NCBI RefSeq assembly: GCF_001458355.1
Contig: NZ_CYSA01000028.1
Coordinates: 124,001-188,000 of the forward strand
Reading direction: 5' to 3'
DNA from: Thalassovita gelatinovora
GTDB taxonomy: Bacteria; Pseudomonadota; Alphaproteobacteria; Rhodobacterales; Rhodobacteraceae
DNA: 64,000 nt
Positions within the stretch are counted from its first letter, which is position 1. The number at the start of each line of letters is the position of its first letter. Shown here piece by piece: positions 1 to 7,789 of the stretch. Under the pieces are notes generated by a model. It was not told where the DNA came from and did not search any database. It worked only from the letters and a program-made list of their open reading frames with translations. Both the position numbers and the translations under genes were made by a program.

Positions 1-1503
1 CGGGATCGGGGCTCCCATCAGGGTGGAACCGGCACCCGGTGAGACCGGCGAAAACAACATCCGGTCGATGATTGGGCGCACCAGGCCAAGCACGATGATG
101 GCAAGGACCAAAATCTGAGCGATGTAGCGACCGGCGGTGGCGACCCAAGCTTCCTTGTACCAAGGTGTGGCGGCATTTTCGAAAGGATTGACGAAAGGCT
201 GTGCGGACAGCGTCACGCTATCGCCGCGTTCGATCTGAAAGCCGATCGCGCTGCGCACGAGGGCATTGGCATCCGTCATCACCGAGGCGGGCAATTCGCC
301 CGGCACCAACGACCCGTCTTCGGCCATCGTGCCGGAAGGGGCGCGCAGCAAAACGGCTGCATGGATGCGGGTGATCTGTGCCATCGACGGGGTGGTGGTT
401 TCGACAATGCGGCTGACTTCGTAATTGCGGGTCGAGTTGCTGGTCACGTTTTGCTGCGTGTCGGCCTTGGCGGCGGCACCATCCGGGCCCTCGGCAACCA
501 TATCGGTTTCCGACGGTGGTGAATTGGACACGGCACCGGGAATTCCCTTGGCCAACATCCCGTTGGATTGTTGGGTCATCGCCTGTTCCGACCGGATAAC
601 AGAACCGTTTGGCTGATATTGTTCGGAGGTAATTTCGGAACGGGTGAAATCCATGTCCACGGTCACTTCGGCGGCCACATTGCCGGGACCAACGATGGGG
701 CTGAGTAACGCTTCGATCCGTTCACGATACAGTGCCTCCATCCGTTTACGATGGGCCAGTTGCTGATCGTTCAGTTCGCTGAGCGGGTCGCTGGCTTCGC
801 GTGACAACAGGCGGCCGTTTTGATCCACAACCGACACGTTGCTCCGCGCCATGCCGGGAACCGAGGTCGAGACCAGGCTGACGATGGCGGAAACCTGACC
901 TTCGTCCATCGCGCGGCCCGGGGCCACCTGAACGAAGATCGATGCGCGCGGCGGTTTGGTGTCGCGGATAAAGGCGGTCTGTTCGGGCAGCGCCAGATGA
1001 ACACGGGCGGCGGTCACATTCTGGAATTCGGCGATCGATTGGCCTAGGTCGAGTTCCTGCATCCGGCGCAGACGGGCGGCTTCGACCGAGCGGCTGGCAC
1101 CCATCGGCATATCGGTCAGTGCCGACATGCCGTCGGGTGTTCCTGCGGGCAGGCCTTCGGTGGCCAGGATCATCCGGGCGCGGTGGTAATCAACTTCGGT
1201 AACACTTAGCGCACCGGTGGATTTGTCGAGAGAGGCGTCGATACCGCTGGAATTCAGCACTTCGACCGCGCGGGCCTTGTCGGCTTCGGGAAGATCGGAA
1301 TAAAGCGCCAACCGCGCGGGTTGGCTTAGAATCGCGTACAGTGCCAACCCCAGAACCGCCACGGTGACCATGACGATCGCGGGCAAGGCCCGGCGTATCG
1401 CTGGCTGCCGCGTGATGGCCTGAAACTGCATCAGATAGGCCTTGCCGCGGTTGGCGACGGCGGTGCTTCCGGGCTGGGCAAGAAGGTTCGTCGTGCTATC
1501 CAT
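1..1503 (-). CDS. fliF: Flagellar MS-ring protein FliF (C-terminus cut by window edge)
   Basis: FliF forms the MS ring in the inner membrane, the base on which the rotor and export apparatus assemble. I translated 501 codons from the ATG at 1503 to the window edge without a stop. A first membrane segment lies at about residues 40-60 (PAIVMVTMAVLGLALYAIL). The YscJ/FliF ring-building domains follow, with typical ALYSDLPEADKA and ILATEGLPAGTPDG stretches. A second membrane segment is reached just before the edge. The C-terminal FliG-binding tail lies outside the window. The gene follows fliE after 41 nt in the fleT-fliE-fliF operon. In R. sphaeroides the same operon continues into fliGHIJ, which is presumably the case to the left of the window. 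Confidence 0.96.
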   Translation of the reverse strand, partial: MDSTTNLLAQPGSTAVANRGKAYLMQFQAITRQPAIRRALPAIVMVTVAVLGLALYAILSQPARLALYSDLPEADKARAVEVLNSSGIDASLDKSTGALSVTEVDYHRARMILATEGLPAGTPDGMSALTDMPMGASRSVEAARLRRMQELDLGQSIAEFQNVTAARVHLALPEQTAFIRDTKPPRASIFVQVAPGRAMDEGQVSAIVSLVSTSVPGMARSNVSVVDQNGRLLSREASDPLSELNDQQLAHRKRMEALYRERIEALLSPIVGPGNVAAEVTVDMDFTRSEITSEQYQPNGSVIRSEQAMTQQSNGMLAKGIPGAVSNSPPSETDMVAEGPDGAAAKADTQQNVTSNSTRNYEVSRIVETTTPSMAQITRIHAAVLLRAPSGTMAEDGSLVPGELPASVMTDANALVRSAIGFQIERGDSVTLSAQPFVNPFENAATPWYKEAWVATAGRYIAQILVLAIIVLGLVRPIIDRMLFSPVSPGAGSTLMGAPIP

Positions 1504-1544
1504 GCAAATTCTCTACTCTCGCGTCTTGAAAAGAGCCTGGTGGA

Positions 1545-1868
1545 TTACACCGGCATGTTCATGATGTCGCGATAGGCGGAAAGCGCCTTGTTGCGGACGT
1601 TGAGGGTCATCTGAAATCCCAGTGACGCGACTTGCTGATCGACCATGACACCGGCCAGATTTTCGGTTTGGCCGGTTTCATAGGCAGTTGCCGAACTGGC
1701 GGCTTTGTTCTGAGCCTGAGCAACCTGTTCCAGCGCGCCGCCCAGTCGTTCGGAAAACGACGTCGTCTGTTTGGCCGTATTGGCAGAATTGCTTTCCTGG
1801 ACCGGCGTCGTGCTGCGCGATGTCAGCGCCGCGAGCGTGGATTGTCCTGACAGGCTTGAAATCGTCAT
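1545..1868 (-). CDS. fliE: Flagellar hook-basal body complex protein FliE
   Basis: FliE is the small adaptor joining the MS ring to the proximal rod. The 107-residue length is normal for the family. The C-terminal part (VMVDQQVASLGFQMTLNVRN, then KALSAYRDIMNMPV) is the conserved FliE signature, with the helix that contacts the rod. The Ser/Thr/Gln-rich N-terminus is variable, as usual. It starts 13 nt after the fleT stop and precedes fliF, so the three form one transcript, presumably driven by the sigma-54 site upstream of fleT. Confidence 0.95.
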   Translation of the reverse strand: MTISSLSGQSTLAALTSRSTTPVQESNSANTAKQTTSFSERLGGALEQVAQAQNKAASSATAYETGQTENLAGVMVDQQVASLGFQMTLNVRNKALSAYRDIMNMPV

Positions 1869-1881
1869 TGCTGAACTCCGA

Positions 1882-3057
1882 TCAGGCGGCGCGTGCGGCC
1901 ATTGCCGCAGTCGGGATCATGCCCGGAAGGATTGCGGTTTGCGTCGTCAGCATGATGTCGTTGACACAGACTTTATTGCCGGTCCGCAGAACCAGTGCCC
2001 GTTGAACTACGTTTTCCAGTTCGCGGACATTGCCGGGCCATTGATAATCGCGCAGCACGGCCATTGCGTCATCGCTCAACAGCGGCAGCGGCGCGGTTTC
2101 ACCGACATGACGGCGGATCATGGCGACGGCCAGGGCTGGGATGTCATCGGGACGAACGGCCAGCGCCTCGGTTGCCAGCGGGAAAACGTTCAGGCGATAG
2201 TACAGGTCTTCACGGAAATTGCCCGCCTGCATTTCGGTCAGCATGTCGCGGTTGGAGGTCGCGATCACGCGGATATTGACGCTTTCTTCTTTCTGCGATC
2301 CCAGCGGGGTGACTTTCTTTTCCTGAAGTACTCGCAGCAGTTTTGCCTGCAGGCCCAGCGGCATTTCGGAAATTTCGTCCAGCAGCAAGGTGCCGCCATC
2401 GGCTGCGCGGAAAATACCGCGATTGGCGGTCGATGCACCGGTGAAGGCGCCTTTTTCATGACCGAACAGCATCGCTTCAAGCATGTTTTCCGGGATCGCT
2501 GCACAGTTGACGGCGACGAACGGTTTGCCAGCGCGGGGTGACCGATCATGGATTAGGCGCGACAGTACTTCTTTACCGCTGCCGGTGGGACCATTGATGA
2601 AGACGGTGACATCGGATTGGGCGACGCGGGCAGCAAGGTCGATCAAGGCGCTGGTACTGGCGGCGGCGGCCACCATGCCGCCATGCGGGGTGGCGATCAG
2701 ATCGGACAGCGCCAGAAGCGAAGGCGTATAAAGCGGTGGCTGCGCTTCGCCGCGCAGGGGCAGGGTGACACGCTGCATCCGACCGCCCAGTTCGGCTTCG
2801 ACGGAGAAATCTTCGCCGGGGGCGACGATCACCAACTGGGTGATGCCCAGTTGCCGGGCACCGGTCACAAGACCCGATTGACCGCCCGCAGCCTGTTCTG
2901 CCGCTGCGGTGCAGACCAATGTGTTTCCCTTGCCGGGATTGGTATCCGGAGCACCAAGGCCATCGATGACAATGCTGTCGACCCGGCGACGGGTGAGCAG
3001 ATCGGCGAGTGCGCCTGCGTCGTCAAAATCTTGTCCGATGATAAAAACCTTAGCCAT
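1882..3057 (-). CDS. fleT: FleT-like sigma-54 activator without DNA-binding domain
   Basis: This is a bacterial enhancer-binding protein of 391 residues. Its AAA+ domain has Walker A GPTGSGKE (156-163), the sigma-54-contacting GAFTGA loop (203-208) and Walker B GTLLLDEIS (222-230). The sequence ends soon after the WPGNVRELENVV sensor II helix with an Ala-rich tail, and no Fis-type helix-turn-helix follows. In R. sphaeroides FleT likewise lacks a DNA-binding domain and works with FleQ, and it heads the same fliEF operon. The N-terminal 120 residues resemble a degenerate receiver-like domain. The start at 3057 is chosen over an in-frame codon 15 nt upstream because GGAG sits 9 nt before it. A sigma-54 site lies upstream at 3093-3109. 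Confidence 0.88.
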   Translation of the reverse strand: MAKVFIIGQDFDDAGALADLLTRRRVDSIVIDGLGAPDTNPGKGNTLVCTAAAEQAAGGQSGLVTGARQLGITQLVIVAPGEDFSVEAELGGRMQRVTLPLRGEAQPPLYTPSLLALSDLIATPHGGMVAAAASTSALIDLAARVAQSDVTVFINGPTGSGKEVLSRLIHDRSPRAGKPFVAVNCAAIPENMLEAMLFGHEKGAFTGASTANRGIFRAADGGTLLLDEISEMPLGLQAKLLRVLQEKKVTPLGSQKEESVNIRVIATSNRDMLTEMQAGNFREDLYYRLNVFPLATEALAVRPDDIPALAVAMIRRHVGETAPLPLLSDDAMAVLRDYQWPGNVRELENVVQRALVLRTGNKVCVNDIMLTTQTAILPGMIPTAAMAARAA

Positions 3058-3092
3058 GGTACGCTCCTGCAATTTGCTGTCGGTTTCTAAGA

Positions 3093-3109
3093 AGCAGGGA
3101 CCGTACCAA
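3093..3109 (-). promoter_or_regulatory. Sigma-54 promoter for fleT-fliE-fliF
   Basis: On the minus strand TTGGTACGGTCCCTGCT matches the -24/-12 consensus TTGGCACG-N4-TTGCW with exact spacing and two mismatches. The fleT start codon is about 36 nt downstream of the -12 element. Confidence 0.75.
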
Positions 3110-3402
3110 GTGGTAAATTATTTGCTAAAATGATTTTAAACCATTGAAATTAAATGGAAGAATTTTCTAAAATATCTAAAGTATATATCGGAGGATTACC
3201 CTTCGGATATGTCGGTTTGACGGCATTCCTGATAGTGTCGAAGATTTGACGATATCCCGACATCCCCGAACGCGCAGCCCCCCATACTTAGGGATGTATC
3301 GGGTTCCGAATGATAGGTCATATCTTTTGTGTGCGGTCTTAACTTTTCTGGGGGAGGGACGTTTTCCTAAGCAGACGTATAACCAAACTGCAGGCGTGTT
3401 CT
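3110..3402. other. Intergenic region between divergent fleT and chemotaxis operons
   Basis: About 290 bases without a credible gene. The half nearest fleT is AT-rich. The rest holds two TTGACG stretches about 25 bases apart (near 3217 and 3246) but no convincing -10 for either. No sigma-54 or sigma-28 site for the chemotaxis operon could be found here, although the operon promoter is expected in this region. Confidence 0.5.
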
Positions 3403-3708
3403 ATGTTGTCAAAAACGTACCATCTTAAATTTCCCAGCCTCGATGCAGCTCAGATCGCCGCACCTTTCGTTACAGAAACGCTTGGTAACGCAATTCCTGA
3501 ATGCCGTCTCTCGGGGCTTACCGTTCTGATCAGTAAAGAAGGGGACATTTCAGTCAATCTGTTCTTTCCCTCCGTTCCTGACCTCAAGAACTTCGAGAAA
3601 AAGCACGGAGGCTTCGTTGACATGATGAAGAAGACCTTCTTGTTCAAATCAACCGGTTTCGATGGAGTCTGTATCTTCAGCTTCGACGGAAACGAAAACG
3701 CGGCTTAG
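3403..3708 (+). CDS. Hypothetical protein preceding cheA4
   Basis: A 101-residue soluble protein that I do not recognise. It has a mixed alpha/beta character: hydrophobic strand-like stretches (SGLTVLISK, ISVNLFFPSV, GVCIFSFDG) alternate with helices. There is no signal peptide, membrane segment or Cys motif. It lies 72 nt upstream of cheA4 on the same strand and is probably the first gene of the chemotaxis transcript. The Shine-Dalgarno is weak (GCAGG about 11 nt before the ATG). Position suggests a chemotaxis accessory role, but nothing in the sequence shows it. Confidence 0.65.
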   Translation: MLSKTYHLKFPSLDAAQIAAPFVTETLGNAIPECRLSGLTVLISKEGDISVNLFFPSVPDLKNFEKKHGGFVDMMKKTFLFKSTGFDGVCIFSFDGNENAA

Positions 3709-3780
3709 ATCCGCCCGGCCACGTCCCTTGAGACGCTGTGTATGGTGAAGAGTTGAGTAATATAAAGGATCAAGGTCAGG

Positions 3781-4998
3781 ATGTCGGCTGAGGTTGAAAC
3801 CGTTGCAGACAAGCAAGCCACTGCTGGTGCCCTTCTGCGGGTCTCGTCGCAGAAGATCAGTCGGCTGATGGATCTTGTCGGCGAATTATCATTAAGCGTT
3901 ACGGAGACTGTGAATTCTCCGGATTTGGATCACACTGGGGACCGCACCCTTTTTGAAGCTGCGGCGCACAGATTGAACATGATTGTTCGGGAAGTTCAGG
4001 ATGCCGCGACCGAATTACGTCTGGTCCCGGTTGATGAAGTTTTCAAACGACTCAAACGTATGATCCGAGAAATGGAACGTCAGACCGGCAAGCGTATCAC
4101 CCTTGAAGTGATCGGTGCCGATACCGCGATCGATAAGATGGTGGCTGACCGACTTTATGATCCATTGCTGCATGTCTTGCGGAACTCGGCCGATCACGGT
4201 CTGGAACAGACCGATGAACGGGTTGCCGCTGGCAAGTCTGAAAAAGGCGTGATTACCCTGTCGGCCGCGCAGGTCGGTAGTGAAGTTCAGATTGTTGTCG
4301 GCGATGATGGCCGCGGGCTGAACCGGGAAAAGATTCTGAGCATTGCACGCAAGCGCGGCCTTTACGGCCCCGATGAGGAACCCGAGCCCAGCAAGCTTTG
4401 GAAAGTCATTTTCGAGCCCGGATTTTCGACGGCTGAGAAGGTTTCGAACCTGTCGGGCCGCGGTGTTGGCATGGATGTTCTGAACACCACGATGCGCGAT
4501 CTGCGTGGTCGGATCGCGGTGGAAAGCACAGAAGGCGAAGGGACCCAGGTTTCCTTGCATATTCCGGTGTCGCTGGCATTCTTGGATTGCATTCTTCTGC
4601 GCCAAGGCACCCATCTGTTCGCGGTGCCGGTAGAAGACATTTTCGAAATCGTCAAACCCGGAATTGAATCTTGCATGTCGATTTCCGCGGGGAGCAGGGC
4701 AGAAATGCTGCGTCTGCGCGAACGGCACGTGCCGGTGTGTCGGTTGGAACAGTTTTATGGCGATGCCTTGCCCGACCTAACCCCGCTGTCGGACACCGTG
4801 GCGATCGTGCTGAAGGCCGGAACCCGTTTGATCGCGGTTCCAGTCGATGAAGTTCTGGACCGTCAACAGGTGGTGATGAAACCCCTGTCTGGGGTTCTGG
4901 CGAAGGTGCGCGCCAGCTGGGGCTGTGCGCTTCTGGGGACCGGAGAAGTCGCGCTGGTCCTTGATTCCGAGCGCCTTGCGGCAGGAGAAAACGCATGA
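3781..4998 (+). CDS. cheA4: Chemotaxis kinase CheA lacking the P1 (Hpt) domain, CheA4 type
   Basis: Histidine kinase half of a split CheA. It is 405 residues long and starts directly with a P3 dimerisation helix pair (about 18-82). The P4 ATPase has an N box (LRNSADHGLE, Asn135), a G1 box (DDGRGL, 175-180) and a G2 box (GRGVGMDV, 226-233). A P5 CheW-like domain follows from about 265. No phospho-accepting His domain (P1) or P2 is present. This is the architecture of R. sphaeroides CheA4, which phosphorylates CheA3 in trans. The matching CheA3 is encoded at 9733. The stop overlaps the cheR start by 4 nt (ATGA), so the two are translationally coupled. Confidence 0.93.
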   Translation: MSAEVETVADKQATAGALLRVSSQKISRLMDLVGELSLSVTETVNSPDLDHTGDRTLFEAAAHRLNMIVREVQDAATELRLVPVDEVFKRLKRMIREMERQTGKRITLEVIGADTAIDKMVADRLYDPLLHVLRNSADHGLEQTDERVAAGKSEKGVITLSAAQVGSEVQIVVGDDGRGLNREKILSIARKRGLYGPDEEPEPSKLWKVIFEPGFSTAEKVSNLSGRGVGMDVLNTTMRDLRGRIAVESTEGEGTQVSLHIPVSLAFLDCILLRQGTHLFAVPVEDIFEIVKPGIESCMSISAGSRAEMLRLRERHVPVCRLEQFYGDALPDLTPLSDTVAIVLKAGTRLIAVPVDEVLDRQQVVMKPLSGVLAKVRASWGCALLGTGEVALVLDSERLAAGENA

Positions 4999-5819
4999 GT
5001 GTCATGGATCATGGGTCTTATCAGGACCACGCTGGATACGAACGTATCCGGTCCTGGCTTGGGGATCGTTGCGGCATTTCTTATCCCGATCATAAAGCCG
5101 ACCTGCTGCGCCAGCGTCTGTCCCGGGTAACCCGCAGCTTCAGCTTGACCGATCTGGATGAACTGGCCGGTGCGATCAGTAACGGTAAACGGCACGATGT
5201 CGAATTGGCGGTGATGCACGCGGCATCGACCAATCACACTTTTTTCTTCCGCGAACCCGAAGTTTTGGAAGCTTTCGCCAAGAATATCCTGCCGCAGCTC
5301 AATCAGCGCGAACAGATGCGGATCTGGTCCGCAGCAGCATCGACCGGTGATGAAGCTTATACGATTGCGATGCTGGTGGCTGAACATCTTGGCAAGAGCG
5401 CCTTGAATAAACTGATGATCTTGGGGTCCGATATCAGCGCGCCGGTATTGGAGCGGGCCGAACTGGGGGTTTTCAGTCGCCGCCAGATCGCACAGATGGA
5501 CCCAGTAATTCGGGAAAGATACATGTCGCCGACCGGTATCGAACAATACCGGGTGAACGAAGATTTGCGCCGGGCCTGCACTTTTCGCAGATTGAACCTG
5601 AAGGCAACGCCTTATCCTTTTGCAAAGCAATTCCAGGTCGTGTTCTGCCGGAACATTCTTTATTATTTCGAACCCGAAGATCAGATCGCCACGCTGAATG
5701 CACTGTATGACGCGACCGAACCCGGCGGTTGGCTGATCACCAGCGTGACCGAAGCTGTGCGCGACCTGTGTCCGGGATGGATTCCGGTGACCACCGGCAT
5801 TTACCGGAGGGCCGGGTGA
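4995..5819 (+). CDS. cheR3: Chemotaxis methyltransferase CheR
   Basis: It methylates glutamates on chemoreceptors using S-adenosylmethionine. The protein has 274 residues, with an N-terminal helical domain and a Rossmann methyltransferase. TNHTFFFREPE (79-89) is the family TxFFR motif. SAAASTGDEAY (112-122) is the SAM-binding loop, with Ala where many CheRs have Cys before STG. FCRNILYYF (217-225) is the conserved core motif. It lacks a TPR or pentapeptide-binding extension, which suits a cytoplasmic receptor without an NWETF tail. It overlaps cheA4 by 4 nt and cheB by 1 nt. Confidence 0.94.
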   Translation: MSVMDHGSYQDHAGYERIRSWLGDRCGISYPDHKADLLRQRLSRVTRSFSLTDLDELAGAISNGKRHDVELAVMHAASTNHTFFFREPEVLEAFAKNILPQLNQREQMRIWSAAASTGDEAYTIAMLVAEHLGKSALNKLMILGSDISAPVLERAELGVFSRRQIAQMDPVIRERYMSPTGIEQYRVNEDLRRACTFRRLNLKATPYPFAKQFQVVFCRNILYYFEPEDQIATLNALYDATEPGGWLITSVTEAVRDLCPGWIPVTTGIYRRAG

Positions 5820-6922
5820 TGCAGGACAAACGCAAAATCCGCACTCTGATCGTCGACGACTCGGCCATGGTGCGCAAAATCCTGTCGATCGGGCTGGGCA
5901 ACGATCCCGATATCGAGGTGATCGGGACCGCTGCTGACGCCAATATGGCAATGCAATACCTGGCGCGGAACAAACCCGACGTGATCACGCTGGATCTGGA
6001 AATGCCAAATATGGGTGGGCTGACCTTCCTGCGCAGCATCATGAAGACCGATCCGGTTCCGACGGTGGTAATTTCATCGCAAACCCAACGCAGCGCTCAG
6101 GCCACGGTTGATGCACTGGCGGCGGGGGCGGTTGATGTGATTGCCAAGCCTCGGATGGAATTGGGCGGTGGGCTGAACGATCTGATGACCAGCATCGTGC
6201 AGCGGGTGAAGGTCGCTTCGGGCGCACATGTGCGTCGCACGGTCGTCAGACAGCCGCCAATGCCACAAAGCCAAACACCGAGCCCCGCTGTGCGTGCAGC
6301 CCGGGCGGATATTCCCACTTGGATGATCGCACTGGGATCTTCGACGGGTGGGGTGCAGGCGTTGACGCGTGTTCTGGAAGGGTTGCCGGCCGATTGCCCA
6401 CCGGTGGTGATCGTGCAGCACATGCCCGAAGGCTTCACCGCATCTTTTGCCAAGCGTTTGAATCAGCAATTCCCGCTTCGCGTCAAAGAAGCCGAAGATG
6501 GCGATTTGCTGGAAAACGGGTTGGTTCTGCTGGCACCCGGCGGCCCGAAGCACATGACGATCGTCAAGGAAATGGGGCGTCACAAGGTGCGGTTGATTGA
6601 TGGTCCCGAGGTATGTTTTTCACGGCCTTCGGTAGACGTTCTATTTCATTCCGTTGCCCAAGTGGCGGGTGGAAAAGTGTCCTCGGCGATCCTGACCGGG
6701 ATGGGCAAAGACGGGGCGGATGGTCAGCTGACCATTCGGAAATCCGGCGGACGGACCGTTGCGCAGGACGAAGCGAGCTGCGTCGTGTTCGGTATGCCCT
6801 GTGCGGCATACGAGATTGGCGCACCGGAGACGCTTGTTCCCCTTGAAAACGTATCTTCGTGGTTGATGAATTCCTGTCCACGCGCCTCTGCGCGGAGCGG
6901 ACTCGAAAGTTACAGAGTGTGA
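5819..6922 (+). CDS. cheB2: Chemotaxis protein-glutamate methylesterase CheB
   Basis: Response regulator and methylesterase/deamidase that opposes CheR. The 367-residue protein has a receiver domain (DDS at 13-15, phospho-acceptor Asp59 in DLEMP, Lys110). A linker leads to the catalytic domain with GSSTGG (nucleophile Ser175), QHMP (His201) and GMGKDGADG (Asp298), the Ser-His-Asp triad. The ATG at 5819 overlaps the cheR stop (TGATG), which decides this start against an in-frame codon 90 nt upstream inside cheR. It would receive phosphate through CheA3. Confidence 0.95.
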   Translation: MQDKRKIRTLIVDDSAMVRKILSIGLGNDPDIEVIGTAADANMAMQYLARNKPDVITLDLEMPNMGGLTFLRSIMKTDPVPTVVISSQTQRSAQATVDALAAGAVDVIAKPRMELGGGLNDLMTSIVQRVKVASGAHVRRTVVRQPPMPQSQTPSPAVRAARADIPTWMIALGSSTGGVQALTRVLEGLPADCPPVVIVQHMPEGFTASFAKRLNQQFPLRVKEAEDGDLLENGLVLLAPGGPKHMTIVKEMGRHKVRLIDGPEVCFSRPSVDVLFHSVAQVAGGKVSSAILTGMGKDGADGQLTIRKSGGRTVAQDEASCVVFGMPCAAYEIGAPETLVPLENVSSWLMNSCPRASARSGLESYRV

Positions 6923-6935
6923 AAGGATCCTGAGG

Positions 6936-7460
6936 ATGACCGAAATGACCAAGGACCAAGCCGTTCCGGCGGAAGTTGAAAACCTGCTGCATGACGACGA
7001 CAACATCGACAACATGTATCTGACCTTTGCCATCGGTGAAGAAACCTATGGGGTTCCGATTGCCGTGGTAACGGAAATCGTAGGTATGCAGCGGATCATG
7101 ACCGTGCCGGACGTGCCGCGCTATATCAAGGGTGTGATAAACTTGCGTGGCAAGGTGATCCCACTGATGGATGTGCGCCTGCGCTTCAGTCTTGACGAAC
7201 GCGCCTATGACGATCGAACCGTGATCATCGTTTTAGAACTCGCCGGTTCACCGGTCGGCCTGATCGTGGATCGGGTCAGCGAAGTTCTGGAAATCGCGGA
7301 AGATCATATCGACAGCGCCCGTGGCGTTGGCGGCGGCGGCGAAAGCCAAAGCCTGGTCGAAGGTCTAGGCCGCGTCGGTGAAAACGTCGCCATTATCCTG
7401 AACACTGGCATGCTGGTTTCCGATGCCGAACTAAGCATGCCCGAGGCGGTCTCAGCCTAG
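6936..7460 (+). CDS. cheW4: Chemotaxis coupling protein CheW
   Basis: Adaptor coupling chemoreceptors to the CheA P5 domains. It has 174 residues, with a variable acidic N-terminus (about 25 residues) and one CheW fold: YLTFAIGEETYGVPI, then GVINLRGKVIPLMDVR and GLIVDRVSEVLEI. It starts 13 nt after cheB with AGGATCCTGAGG upstream. In R. sphaeroides the next gene would be ppfA/slp (ParA-like), which is not here. Confidence 0.94.
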   Translation: MTEMTKDQAVPAEVENLLHDDDNIDNMYLTFAIGEETYGVPIAVVTEIVGMQRIMTVPDVPRYIKGVINLRGKVIPLMDVRLRFSLDERAYDDRTVIIVLELAGSPVGLIVDRVSEVLEIAEDHIDSARGVGGGGESQSLVEGLGRVGENVAIILNTGMLVSDAELSMPEAVSA

Positions 7461-7464
7461 GTCT

Positions 7465-7524
7465 GCAGTGCAAGAGCCACTGCAAAGCAAGGACTATGGC
7501 ATTGCGGGAGGGCTATGGCCCTCC
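7465..7524 (+). other. Two hairpins after cheW4
   Basis: Two inverted repeats follow the cheW stop. The first is GCAGTG (7465-7470) with CACTGC (7478-7483). The second is GGAGGGC (7507-7513), loop TATG, GCCCTCC (7518-7524). Neither has a U tract, so they look more like processing or stability elements, or partial attenuation, than an intrinsic terminator. Confidence 0.5.
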
Positions 7525-7596
7525 AAATACAAGGTAAGTGTATTTGCCAACTGGGTGAATTTTGGTTGGTAACGAGTTGAATTTTAGAGGTTGTTC

Positions 7597-7728
7597 ATGA
7601 CCGAACAAAGGCCACCAGCAAAAAATCCGGCATCGGGATCAGATCAAGCCACGCGTGGCAAAGGCGGAAACGAGCCCTTTGCAGACCGCAGATTCAAAAC
7701 CGACACAAGCGCATGTTTAAGAGTCTAA
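7597..7728 (+). CDS. Possible small ORF (43 aa) in the ppfA position
   Basis: An open frame from ATG 7597 to TAA 7726-7728, with GAGG about 6 nt before the start. The product would be hydrophilic and basic (MTEQRPPAKNPASG at the N-terminus), with no recognisable domain. It sits exactly where R. sphaeroides cheOp3 has the ParA-like ATPase gene, but shows no Walker motif. It could be a real small protein, a remnant or chance. The stop codon overlaps the -35 element of the downstream sigma-28-like promoter. Confidence 0.35.
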   Translation: MTEQRPPAKNPASGSDQATRGKGGNEPFADRRFKTDTSACLRV

Positions 7729-7752
7729 AGAAAATCTGAAACCTGCCGCTAA
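7726..7752 (+). promoter_or_regulatory. Sigma-28 promoter for tlpT
   Basis: TAAAGAAA, an 11-base spacer, then GCCGCTAA. This fits the FliA consensus TAAAGTTT-N11-GCCGATAA with one -10 mismatch and exact spacing. The transcript would begin about 30 nt before the tlpT start. It gives tlpT-cheY6-cheA3 a promoter independent of the upstream chemotaxis genes. Confidence 0.75.
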
Positions 7753-7789
7753 TAAAAGAACAGCCCGCCCCCAGGAAAGGAATACTCCG

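Noticed and set aside
3246-3428. 60-codon ORF upstream of the 3403 gene
   Set aside because: No RBS, no domain-like pattern, overlaps the real start and lies in the promoter-bearing gap.
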